Position numbers and translations under genes: made by a program. The notes below the pieces were generated by a model. It was not told the origin of the DNA, did no database searches, and was given only the letters and a program-made list of their open reading frames with translations. Source: Kiloniellales bacterium (GTDB lineage Bacteria > Pseudomonadota > Alphaproteobacteria > Kiloniellales > JAKSBE01). From it: 8,938 bases of DNA. Location: NCBI GenBank assembly GCA_030067055.1, contig JASJAL010000105.1, forward strand, positions 1 through 8,938, given 5' to 3'. Every line of letters begins with the position of its first letter. Position 1 is the stretch's first letter. Of the stretch, positions 1 to 6,099 are shown piece after piece.

Positions 1-32
1 CATTTGAGCGCGGCTTGATCTAGACCTCTGTC

Positions 33-911
33 ATGTTCGAGGGCTTCGAGAGGTTCGATCTGCCCGGGGATGGGGCGACGATCCACGGCGTCGCCGGCGG
101 CGCGGGTCCGCCGCTGCTGCTCCTGCACGGCAATCCCCAGACCCATGCGATGTGGCACAAGGTGGCGCCGCGCCTGGCCGAGGACTTCACCGTGGTCGCT
201 TGCGACCTGCGCGGCTACGGGCGCTCCTCCAAGCCGCCCAGCGATCCGGAGCACGCCGCTTATTCGAAGCGGGCCATGGCGGCCGACATGGTGCGGGTCA
301 TGGCGCAACTGGGACACGGGCGCTTCCTGGTCGGCGCCCACGACCGCGGCGCCCGGGTTGCGCACCGCATGGCCCTGGACTGGCCGGAGCGGGTCGAGCG
401 CATGGCCCTGCTGGACATCGCGCCGACCCGCGAGATGTACCGCGATACCGGCGACGGCTTCGCGCGCGACTACTGGCACTGGTTCTTCATGATCCAGAAG
501 CCGCCCCTGCCCGAGCGGATGATGGCCGCCGATCCCGAGGCCTTCTGGCTGTGGAAGTGCGGCGGCGGCTCGGCCGGCCTGACACCCTTCGCCGAGGCGG
601 CCCTGGAAGACTACCTGACAGCTTTTCGCGATCCGCGGACCATCGAGGCGAGCTGCGAGGACTACCGCGCCGCCGCGACCATCGACATCCGTCACGACGA
701 CGAGGACGAGGGCCGCAAGGTCGAGTGCCCGGTCCTCGCGCTCTGGGGCGCCGAGGGCGCCGTGGCGCGCAACTTCGACGTCCTCGCGCTCTGGCGGGAG
801 CGGGCCGCCCAGGTGACTGGCTGGGCCTTGCCCGGCGGCCACTATCTCGCCGAGGAGTGCCCGGACGAGGTCTACGCCGCCTTCCTCTCGTTCTTCAGCG
901 AGACGGCATGA
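33..911 (+). CDS. haloacetate (fluoroacetate-type) dehalogenase, alpha/beta hydrolase
   Basis: This 292-residue cytoplasmic enzyme is predicted to hydrolyse the carbon-halogen bond of haloacetates, giving glycolate and halide (EC 3.8.1.3). The nucleophile elbow is AHDRGAR, with nucleophile D104 and carboxylate-binding R105 and R108. D128 (LLDIAP) and H270 (GGHYL) complete the triad. H149-W150 (YWHWFF) and Y211 (CEDYRA) correspond to the His/Trp/Tyr halide pocket of fluoroacetate dehalogenases such as Burkholderia FAc-DEX FA1 (D104, R105, R108, D128, H149, W150, Y212, H271). The N-terminus MFEGFER also matches that family, and the length is typical. The oxyanion-loop motif reads HGNPQ, with Asn34 where FAc-DEX has Phe. 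The ATG at 33 is the first in frame after a stop at 21-23, but no clear Shine-Dalgarno precedes it. It converges on the dehydrogenase gene downstream. The family is secure; a preference for fluoride over chloride substrates is inferred. A related epoxide hydrolase is less likely because of the Arg pair and His-Trp. Confidence 0.9.
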   Translation: MFEGFERFDLPGDGATIHGVAGGAGPPLLLLHGNPQTHAMWHKVAPRLAEDFTVVACDLRGYGRSSKPPSDPEHAAYSKRAMAADMVRVMAQLGHGRFLVGAHDRGARVAHRMALDWPERVERMALLDIAPTREMYRDTGDGFARDYWHWFFMIQKPPLPERMMAADPEAFWLWKCGGGSAGLTPFAEAALEDYLTAFRDPRTIEASCEDYRAAATIDIRHDDEDEGRKVECPVLALWGAEGAVARNFDVLALWRERAAQVTGWALPGGHYLAEECPDEVYAAFLSFFSETA

Positions 912-930
912 CGGCAAAGCACTGAAGCGC

Positions 931-956
931 CCGCCGCTCCTCCAACGGCGGTCTTT
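931..956 (+). terminator. candidate Rho-independent terminator after the dehalogenase gene
   Basis: A perfect 6-bp GC stem (CCGCCG at 931-936, CGGCGG at 946-951) with a 9-base loop is followed by TCTTT. It lies 20 bases after the dehalogenase stop, in the 66-base gap between two convergent genes. The T-tract is short, so strength is uncertain, and on the minus strand there is no U-run. Confidence 0.45.
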
Positions 957-977
957 AACGACTGGGCCGCGGTCTGG

Positions 978-1751
978 TCATATCAGGCCGCCGTCGACGA
1001 TGAACTCCTGGCTGCTGCAGGCGGAGGAGACGTCCGAGGCCAAGAACAGCGCCATCTGCGCCACGTCGGGTCCGACCAGGCGGCGGTGCAGGCATTGCTC
1101 GGCCAGGATCCGCCGCTCGTCCTCGGGGCCGATCCAGAGGCGTAGCTGCTTTTCGGTCAGGATGCAGCCCGGCACGATGGAATTGACCCGGATGCCGTGG
1201 TCGCCGAACTCGCGGGCCAGGCTGCGGGTCAGGCCGCGCACCGCCGACTTGCAGGTCGAATAGATCGACAGGTCGCGGACTCTGATGGTCGGTGCGACCG
1301 AGCCGAAATTGATGATCGAGCCGCGGCCCCGACCCTTCATCAGGCCGAAGGCGTGCTGGGCGGCGACGAACTGATGGCGCAGGTTGACCGCCACGCAGCG
1401 CTCCCAGAAGGCGGGGTCGACCTCGGCAACGTCGTGGCGCTGGTCGTTGGCCGCGTTGTTGACCAGCACCGCCAAGCCCTCGCCCTGGGCCTCGGCGACG
1501 TCGAGCGCTGCGCAAAGGGCCGCGTCGTCGGTCACGTCGGCGGCGATGAAGCGCGGCCGTGTCCCGGTCTCGGCCTCCAGGCGTGCGCTCAGTGCCTCGC
1601 CGGCCGCCGCGTCCAGGTCGACGAAGACCGTCGCCGCGCCCTGGCGGCAGAAGCCCTCGACGATGTCGGCGCCGATCCCGCTGGCGCCGCCCGAGACGAA
1701 GACGGCCGCACCCGCCAGGTCGGCGTAGCGCGCGGTATCCAGTTCGCTCAT
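978..1751 (-). CDS. SDR-family oxidoreductase, probable NAD-dependent aldose 1-dehydrogenase
   Basis: This is a classical 257-residue short-chain dehydrogenase. The cofactor motif SGGASGIG lies at residues 20-27, an Asp (D45) at the end of the second beta strand favours NAD(H) over NADP(H), and D72 contacts adenine. The NNA motif is at 98-100. The catalytic set is N123, S151, Y164 and K168 (YSTCK). The stretches NNAANDQRH, VNLRH and AEQCLHRRLVGPDVA closely resemble Caulobacter xylose dehydrogenase XylB and related arabinose/galactose 1-dehydrogenases, which oxidise an aldose to its lactone. The ATG at 1751 has a strong GAGGAGG (1761-1767 on the plus strand) nine bases upstream. The gene is divergent from a sugar lactonase, which supports the sugar assignment. 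The fourth residue after NN is Ala (NNAA) rather than the usual Gly. The family is certain; the exact substrate (xylose, arabinose, galactose, fucose or other) cannot be read from the sequence, and another alcohol dehydrogenase activity remains possible. Confidence 0.85.
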   Translation of the reverse strand: MSELDTARYADLAGAAVFVSGGASGIGADIVEGFCRQGAATVFVDLDAAAGEALSARLEAETGTRPRFIAADVTDDAALCAALDVAEAQGEGLAVLVNNAANDQRHDVAEVDPAFWERCVAVNLRHQFVAAQHAFGLMKGRGRGSIINFGSVAPTIRVRDLSIYSTCKSAVRGLTRSLAREFGDHGIRVNSIVPGCILTEKQLRLWIGPEDERRILAEQCLHRRLVGPDVAQMALFLASDVSSACSSQEFIVDGGLI

Positions 1752-1837
1752 GACTTGATTCCTCCTCGCTCCCGGGCATTCAGTAGACCCCGGATGGTCG
1801 CCGAGCCTATCCTGCGGCTCAAGGCCGAGGGCCGGAC

Positions 1838-1885
1838 ATGGTCCTGATCATCCTCGGCGAGAACCCCGAGCGAAGGACCCGATGA
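1838..1885 (+). CDS. possible 15-residue leader peptide overlapping the lactonase start
   Basis: A short frame, MVLIILGENPERRTR, begins with ATG at 1838 after a GAGG (1827-1830) at seven-base spacing. It ends at TGA 1883-1885, sharing ATGA with the lactonase start at 1882. That arrangement could couple translation of the lactonase to the leader. Against it, the region is short, GC-rich frames arise easily by chance, and nothing in the peptide resembles a known attenuator (no run of one codon). This is inference only. Confidence 0.2.
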   Translation: MVLIILGENPERRTR

Positions 1886-2784
1886 AGCGAGACCTCGAGG
1901 CCGAATTGTTGCTCGACTGCCGCTGTGAGCTGGGCGAGGGGATCCAGTGGCGCGGCGACACGCAGAGGCTCTACTGGACCGACATCGACGGCAAGCGCTT
2001 CTGGAGCTGCGACGCCGAGGGTGGCGCGGTCGAAACCGTCGACCTGCCCGAGCGGCTCGGCTCCTTCGCCTTCGATCCGGCAGGGGCGATCCTGGCCGCC
2101 TTCGAGAGCGGGCTCTTCCGGGTCGATCCGGCGACCTGGCGGCGCGAGCGGCTGAGCGACTTCGAGCCCGATCATCCGACCACGCGCTACAACGATGGCC
2201 GCTGCGACCGCCAGGGCCGCTTCCTGGCCGGCGGCGTGAACCAGGACGGCCTGAAGCCGAGCTCCAGCCTGACCCGCTACAGCTTGCAGGACGGGGTCGA
2301 GACCCTGGCCGCCGGGATCGGCTGCAGCAACGCCATCGCCTTCTCGCCCGACGGCCGCCGCCTCTACTTCGCCGACACCCCGACCCGTACGATCTGGGCC
2401 TACGACTACGACCCGGCCGGCGGCCCGCTCGGCCTGCGCGCGATCTTCGCGGAGCTGGCCGAGGACGAAGGCCTGCCGGACGGCGCCTGCATCGACGCCG
2501 AGGGCCGACTCTGGAACGCCCGCTTCCTGGGCGCCGGCGTCCAGTGCTTCACCCCGGACGGCGAACGCCGGACCCGGATCCGCCTGCCGGTGCCCCAGGT
2601 CACCTGCTGCTGCTTCGGCGGCCCGGGGCTCGACCGCCTCTACATCACCACCGCCCGCGAAAACATGAGCCCGGAGGAGGTCTCGGCAGCACCCTTCTCC
2701 GGCAGCCTTTTCGTTGCCGAGCCCGGCGCGGTCGGACTGGAGGAGACCCGCTTCGCGACCATGCTGTTCGGCGAAGCGGATTGA
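1882..2784 (+). CDS. SMP-30/gluconolactonase/LRE family sugar lactonase
   Basis: This is a 300-residue six-bladed beta-propeller enzyme expected to open aldonolactones to aldonic acids using one divalent metal, in the cytoplasm (no signal peptide seen). The family metal ligands are all present: E19 in LGEG, N150 in CSNAIAFSPDG and D200 in LPDGACID. R102 and N104 (TTRYNDGRCD) match the substrate-binding Arg101 and Asn103 of human SMP-30. Length and motifs also fit bacterial xylono-, arabino- and galactonolactonases such as Caulobacter XylC. The C-terminal GGPGLDRLYITTAR is the usual last-blade signature, and the triple cysteine at 242-244 lies just before it. The ATG at 1882 has AAGGA at 1873-1877. 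The gene is divergent from the probable aldose dehydrogenase, whose lactone product would be its substrate. The fold and reaction class are secure; the sugar is not known. Confidence 0.9.
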   Translation: MKRDLEAELLLDCRCELGEGIQWRGDTQRLYWTDIDGKRFWSCDAEGGAVETVDLPERLGSFAFDPAGAILAAFESGLFRVDPATWRRERLSDFEPDHPTTRYNDGRCDRQGRFLAGGVNQDGLKPSSSLTRYSLQDGVETLAAGIGCSNAIAFSPDGRRLYFADTPTRTIWAYDYDPAGGPLGLRAIFAELAEDEGLPDGACIDAEGRLWNARFLGAGVQCFTPDGERRTRIRLPVPQVTCCCFGGPGLDRLYITTARENMSPEEVSAAPFSGSLFVAEPGAVGLEETRFATMLFGEAD

Positions 2785-2790
2785 AAGCGT

Positions 2791-2818
2791 TTGGGCTTCG
2801 CCTGGGCCGGGGTAGAAT
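2791..2818 (+). promoter_or_regulatory. possible sigma-70-type promoter for the DUF2238 gene
   Basis: TTGGGC (2791-2796) and TAGAAT (2813-2818) are separated by 16 bases in the 93-base gap after the lactonase gene. Transcription would start near 2825, giving a leader of about 50 bases. The -10 box matches the consensus at five of six positions; the -35 is poor beyond TTG. Read-through from the lactonase gene is an alternative, since the gap has no convincing terminator. Confidence 0.35.
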
Positions 2819-2877
2819 GATGCCTCTGGCCCTGCGCCCTTTTTCACTGTGTCGTTAGACCCCAGACACCGCCGCCA

Positions 2878-3609
2878 ATGACCCCCGGTCACAAGCGTTA
2901 TTGCCTGGTCCTCGCCGTCCTGTTCACCGCCTGGTGGATCTGGCTCGCGATCGCGCCGCTCTATCGCTCGGACTGGCTCTTGGAGAACGTGCTGGTCATC
3001 CTCTTTGCGATTCTGCTGCTGTGGTCCTACCGGCACCTGCCGCTGTCGCGGGTCTCCTACACCCTGATCTTCGTCTTCCTCTGCCTGCACGTGGTCGGCT
3101 CGCACTACACCTATGCCGAGGTGCCCTACGACGACTGGATCCGCAGCCTGACCGGCGGCTCGCTCAACGAGGCCATGGGCTGGGAGCGCAACCACTTCGA
3201 CCGGGCCATCCACTTCGTCTACGGGCTGCTGCTGGCCTATCCGATCCGCGAGGTCTTCCTGCGGGTCGCCGAGGCGCGCGGCTTTTGGGGCTACTTCCTA
3301 CCGCTGCAGTTCACCATGGCGACCTCAATGCTCTACGAGCTGATCGAATGGGCTGCGGCCCTGATCTTCGGCGGTGAGCTCGGCATGGCCTACCTGGGCA
3401 CCCAGGGCGATATCTGGGACGCCCACCAGGACATGCTACTGGCCAGCCTCGGTGCCGCCGTGGCCATGGCCTTGACCGCACTGATCAACGCGCAGCTGCA
3501 ACGCGACTTCGCCCGCGAATGGGCCGACAGCCTGCGGGTCAAAGGCCGCCAGCCGCTGGGCGAGGTCGAGATCGCCCGCATGCTCGAAGAGAACGGCGGC
3601 CCCGCCTGA
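2878..3609 (+). CDS. DUF2238 (YjdF-like) multi-pass inner-membrane protein
   Basis: This 243-residue integral membrane protein has no assigned function. Hydrophobic segments lie near residues 9-28, 34-50, 58-76, 108-126, 136-164 and 182-204, so about five to seven spans. The family marks are NHFDRAIHFVYG (about 105-116), YELIEWAAA (about 154-162) and GTQGDIWDAHQDM (about 174-186). Their conserved His, Asp and Glu residues near the membrane look like a possible metal or active-site cluster, but no activity is established. A charged cytosolic tail of some 35 residues follows the last span, making the protein longer than E. coli YjdF, which is about 210. The ATG at 2878 lacks a recognisable Shine-Dalgarno. 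The gene follows the lactonase by 93 bases on the same strand and converges on the CBS gene with 23 bases between stops. The family assignment is firm; the role is unknown. Confidence 0.85.
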   Translation: MTPGHKRYCLVLAVLFTAWWIWLAIAPLYRSDWLLENVLVILFAILLLWSYRHLPLSRVSYTLIFVFLCLHVVGSHYTYAEVPYDDWIRSLTGGSLNEAMGWERNHFDRAIHFVYGLLLAYPIREVFLRVAEARGFWGYFLPLQFTMATSMLYELIEWAAALIFGGELGMAYLGTQGDIWDAHQDMLLASLGAAVAMALTALINAQLQRDFAREWADSLRVKGRQPLGEVEIARMLEENGGPA

Positions 3610-3632
3610 CCCGGCGTCGATCGGCCTTCGGC

Positions 3633-4064
3633 TCAGTGCCCCGCCATGTAGGCGTCGCGCAGCACCGCGGCTTCCAGCTCCAGCTCGTCGAGCCTGTGTT
3701 TCACGGCATCGCCGATGCTGACCAGGCCGACCAGCCGGCCGCCCTCGAAGACCGGCAGGTGGCGGACCCGGTGCCGCGTCATCAGGCCCAAGACGTGCGT
3801 CACCTTGTCGGCTGGCTTGCAGGAGACGACGCTTCGGGTCATCACGTCGGCGACCCTGATCCCGCTCGCCTCGCCGCCATGCTGGGCAAAGCTGTGCACG
3901 ACATCGCGCTCCGAGACGATCCCGACAACCTTCTGGTCCTCCATCACGACCAGCGCGCCGATGCGCTCCAGCCGCAGCTTCTTGGCGACGGTGCCCAGGG
4001 TCGTCTTGGGGTCCGTGGTGGCGACTTCGTGGCCCTTGGCGGCCAATACGGCTTCCACTTTCAT
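3633..4064 (-). CDS. stand-alone CBS-domain pair protein
   Basis: This 143-residue soluble protein consists of two CBS domains (about residues 8-60 and 72-125) forming one Bateman module, which in other proteins binds AMP, ATP, NADH or similar adenosine ligands. Each domain ends with the usual strand-helix signature: GIVSERD at 48-54 and GLVSIGD at 113-119. There is no attached catalytic or transport domain, so it may be a ligand sensor acting on a partner protein. The start at 4064 is preferred over an in-frame ATG at 4115. The former has GGAGGT (4073-4078) eight bases upstream and opens with MKVEAVLAAKG, as in alphaproteobacterial homologues, and a promoter lies inside the longer version. 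It is convergent with the DUF2238 gene and divergent from the AllA-like gene. Its partner and ligand cannot be told from the sequence. Confidence 0.88.
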   Translation of the reverse strand: MKVEAVLAAKGHEVATTDPKTTLGTVAKKLRLERIGALVVMEDQKVVGIVSERDVVHSFAQHGGEASGIRVADVMTRSVVSCKPADKVTHVLGLMTRHRVRHLPVFEGGRLVGLVSIGDAVKHRLDELELEAAVLRDAYMAGH

Positions 4065-4072
4065 GGCCAAGT

Positions 4073-4078
4073 ACCTCC
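4073..4078 (-). promoter_or_regulatory. ribosome binding site fixing the CBS protein start
   Basis: On the minus strand this reads GGAGGT, eight bases before the ATG at 4064. It is the strongest Shine-Dalgarno in the middle of the window and decides between the two possible starts. Confidence 0.75.
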
Positions 4079-4087
4079 GAACCCTCA

Positions 4088-4115
4088 ATCCTACGCCGAC
4101 CAGGATCGGGGTCAA
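4088..4115 (-). promoter_or_regulatory. sigma-70-type promoter for the CBS gene
   Basis: On the minus strand, TTGACC (4110-4115) and TAGGAT (4088-4093) are 16 bases apart. Transcription would begin near 4081, leaving a leader of about 17 bases that contains the ribosome binding site. The -35 matches the consensus at five of six positions and the -10 at four of six. Confidence 0.5.
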
Positions 4116-4194
4116 TCGTGCTGCCCGCCTCCGCCCTCGCGGCCTGCTGCCCCGCAGTGCTAGCCTTGGGCGGGAGAACAGGAGGGCTCAAGGA

Positions 4195-4878
4195 ATGGAA
4201 CTGCGCGAAAATCCGGCCGGCGCCTTCGCCGATCCGATCGACTATCTGAAGCCCGAGGTGCCGGGCAGGCTGCCGCGGGTCCGGGTGCCGTTGGTTCGGG
4301 CCACGCCGGAGTCGCTGCGCGGCTGCGGAGAGCTTGTCGCCGATCGCCGGGACTTCGAGGTCGAGATCGTGCCCTGGCCGCTCGAAGGCTGGCGCAAGTT
4401 GGACCCCGGCACCGGCATCGAGGGCGGAACGACTTCGGGCCGCTTCGAGTTCGCCTGGGAGGGCGACCTGCTCTACGGCCGCAACGAGGCAGTCGACGGC
4501 CACTACCTCTTCGGCTGGAGCTGCGATCCGGATACGGCCTCGGCCGAGAACCCGGCGCCCGACCGCTCGCAGGTCTTGCTGTGGCACGCCAACTACCACC
4601 CCGACGGCGGCCAGCTCTTCTATCCCCTCGACGGCTGCCCCTTCGTGACCATCGCCGCGCCCCCCGGCGATGACATCACCCCCGAGAGCTTCACAGCCTT
4701 CTACTTCGACGGTAGCCAGGGCTTCTACATCCACCCCGGCGTCTGGCACGAGGCGATCGTGCCGCTCCGGGACAACGGCCGCTTCTACGACGAGCAGGGC
4801 CGGGTCCACGGCCGGGTCAGCTGCAACTTCGCCAAGGAGTTCGGTGTCTTCCTGGAGGTTCCGGTCCGCGCGGCGTAA
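4195..4878 (+). CDS. ureidoglycolate lyase-like (AllA family) cupin protein
   Basis: This is a 227-residue soluble protein. Its C-terminal 100 residues resemble AllA/DAL3 ureidoglycolate lyases, which split ureidoglycolate to glyoxylate and urea (EC 4.3.2.3) late in allantoin breakdown. The matching signs are GQLFYPLDG (139-147), a Phe-Val-Thr-Ile strand followed by PPGDD (156-160), FYFDGSQG (169-176) and IHPGVWHEAIVPL (179-191), whose H180 and H185 match the conserved histidines of the family's YHxxVWHxP motif. It is longer than the usual roughly 160 residues because of an N-terminal portion of about 60 to 80 residues (FEVEIVPWPLEGW at 54-66). The ATG at 4195 has GGAGG at 4181-4185; the longer upstream frame is spurious because it runs through the CBS gene. 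No other allantoin or purine gene is nearby, so the substrate may differ. The fold is likely, the reaction only possible. Confidence 0.72.
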   Translation: MELRENPAGAFADPIDYLKPEVPGRLPRVRVPLVRATPESLRGCGELVADRRDFEVEIVPWPLEGWRKLDPGTGIEGGTTSGRFEFAWEGDLLYGRNEAVDGHYLFGWSCDPDTASAENPAPDRSQVLLWHANYHPDGGQLFYPLDGCPFVTIAAPPGDDITPESFTAFYFDGSQGFYIHPGVWHEAIVPLRDNGRFYDEQGRVHGRVSCNFAKEFGVFLEVPVRAA

Positions 4879-4905
4879 GCCCGCGTGGGGCTCAGTTCCG
4901 CGCGG
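4866..4905. terminator. nested inverted repeat at the 3' ends of two convergent genes
   Basis: CCGCGCGG occurs at 4866-4873 and 4898-4905 and, being self-complementary, forms an 8-bp outer stem. Inside, AGCCC (4878-4882) pairs with GGGCT (4888-4892) around a 5-base loop. The structure covers both stop codons and the 13-base gap, and would form in RNA from either strand. There is no T-tract, so it is not a classical intrinsic terminator; it may act as a bidirectional terminator or 3'-end protector. Confidence 0.4.
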
Positions 4906-6097
4906 TCAGGCGGACGCCTTCCACGACCCGGTCGCTGGGGTGCAGGACGATCCGCTCCTCGGCCTGGAGGCCGGTACGGATCTCGGAATCCAGGCCGTTC
5001 TGCCGGCCCGGCTCGACTTGGCGCTTTTCGGCCCGGCCTTCGGTCTCTACGAAGACCGCCCAGGCGTCGCCGTCCCGGAACAGCGCGTTCAGGGGCACCT
5101 TGAGCACCTCCTCGCCCTCCCAGAGCACGATCCGAGCCTCGACGCGATAGCCGTGGCCAAGGCGTTGCCAGCGCTCCGGCGGATCGGTGAAGTCGATGAC
5201 CACGTTGACCCGCTGCTCCTCGATGCCCAGCGCGGAGACCTTGGTGAAGCCGTAGGGCTCGACCCGCTCGACCCGGCCGTTGAGCACCTCGCCGCCCCAG
5301 TCCTCGATCATCACTCTTTGGCCGGCCTCGACCTTGACCGCATCGCTCGAAAGCAGGTCGGCGACGATCTCGAGGTCTCCGGGGTCGCCGATCTCGATCA
5401 GAGGCTCGCCGGGCGCGACCACGCCCGCGCTCTCGTGGTGCACCCGCAGGACCCGGCCGCTGACCGGCGCGGTCACCGAGACGCAGGGGCAGCCGCCCAT
5501 CTGACCTCTCGTTTCCAGGGGCGACAGCAGCTCGGCCCGGGCCCGTTCCAGCTCGGCATTGCGCATGTCGAGGGCCGCCTGGGCCGTCGCCAGGTTGGCC
5601 TTGGCGGTCTTGAAGGTGCGTTCGTCCTCGTCCAGGCGGCGCTGCGAGATGGTCCCCTTGGGGATCAGGCGCCGGGCGCGCTTCAGCTCGGCGTCGGCGA
5701 AGGCGAGCTCGGCCTGGGCCCGCTCGAGTTCTGCGCTGGCCAGGACCCGGGCTGCCTCGGCGGTGCGGACCGCAGCCTGGGCCTGGGCCTTGCTCCGCAC
5801 GTCGAGGAAGGACGGGTCAATGGGCTCGATCTCGACCACCACGGTTTCGCCGGCAACCACCGCATCGCCGACCTCGCTTTCGATGCGTCGGGCGCGGCCG
5901 GCGATCGGTGCCGAGAGGACAAAAACGTCACGAACCCGGGTCTCGCCCTCCTCGTCGACCGTGACGACAAGCGGACCGCGCTCGACCCGGGCGAAGTCGA
6001 CCGGCACCGGCTGCGGCCGGAAAGCGTAGATCAGCCCCGCGCCAAGGAGCAGCAGCAGGACGCCCCATAAGACGGTGCGGCGTTGCGCGACGGTCAT
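4892..6097 (-). CDS. HlyD/MacA-type periplasmic adaptor subunit of an ABC exporter
   Basis: This membrane fusion protein is 401 residues from the ATG at 6097. It has one N-terminal membrane anchor (about residues 9-27), a first lipoyl half (about 58-92), and a long alpha-helical hairpin (about 100-190) rich in Ala, Glu, Arg and Leu heptads. The second lipoyl half follows (VTAPVSGRVLRVH, about 208-220), then beta-barrel and membrane-proximal domains. At the hairpin tip R140, L144 and S151 follow the R-x3-L-x6-S pattern used by AcrA and MacA to dock on TolC. The only two cysteines form a CPC (203-205) just before the second lipoyl half. The ATG has GGGAG five bases upstream; a GTG at 6103 would overlap the permease stop as GTGA and is the alternative start. 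As the last gene of the ATPase-permease-adaptor operon, it should link the inner-membrane pump to an outer-membrane channel that is not encoded here. Confidence 0.88.
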   Translation of the reverse strand: MTVAQRRTVLWGVLLLLLGAGLIYAFRPQPVPVDFARVERGPLVVTVDEEGETRVRDVFVLSAPIAGRARRIESEVGDAVVAGETVVVEIEPIDPSFLDVRSKAQAQAAVRTAEAARVLASAELERAQAELAFADAELKRARRLIPKGTISQRRLDEDERTFKTAKANLATAQAALDMRNAELERARAELLSPLETRGQMGGCPCVSVTAPVSGRVLRVHHESAGVVAPGEPLIEIGDPGDLEIVADLLSSDAVKVEAGQRVMIEDWGGEVLNGRVERVEPYGFTKVSALGIEEQRVNVVIDFTDPPERWQRLGHGYRVEARIVLWEGEEVLKVPLNALFRDGDAWAVFVETEGRAEKRQVEPGRQNGLDSEIRTGLQAEERIVLHPSDRVVEGVRLTARN

Positions 6098-6099
6098 CC

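Noticed and set aside
1752..1881. promoters or an operator in the dehydrogenase/lactonase spacer
   Set aside because: No -35/-10 pair of acceptable quality and no convincing long palindrome on either strand. A GATTC (GANTC methylation-type site) at 1757-1761 is present but such sites are common by chance.
2804..2844. possible terminator after the lactonase gene (GGGCC...GGCCC followed by TTTTT)
   Set aside because: The arms are only five bases with a 19-base loop, and the T-run is separated from the stem by seven bases, so it is too weak to call.
1819..3213. 464-codon open frame on the minus strand antisense to the lactonase and DUF2238 genes
   Set aside because: It spans two well-recognised plus-strand genes and their gap. 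Its composition (runs of Gly, Ala, Arg, Asp, Glu with no domain) is that of a shadow frame in high-GC DNA.
3436..4809. 457-codon open frame on the minus strand crossing three genes
   Set aside because: It runs through the DUF2238 end, the CBS gene and the AllA-like gene in a non-coding frame; the translation shows no recognisable motif.
4670..6070. 466-codon plus-strand open frame opposite the adaptor gene
   Set aside because: It is antisense to a clear HlyD-type adaptor and starts inside the AllA-like gene; low-complexity translation with no motif.
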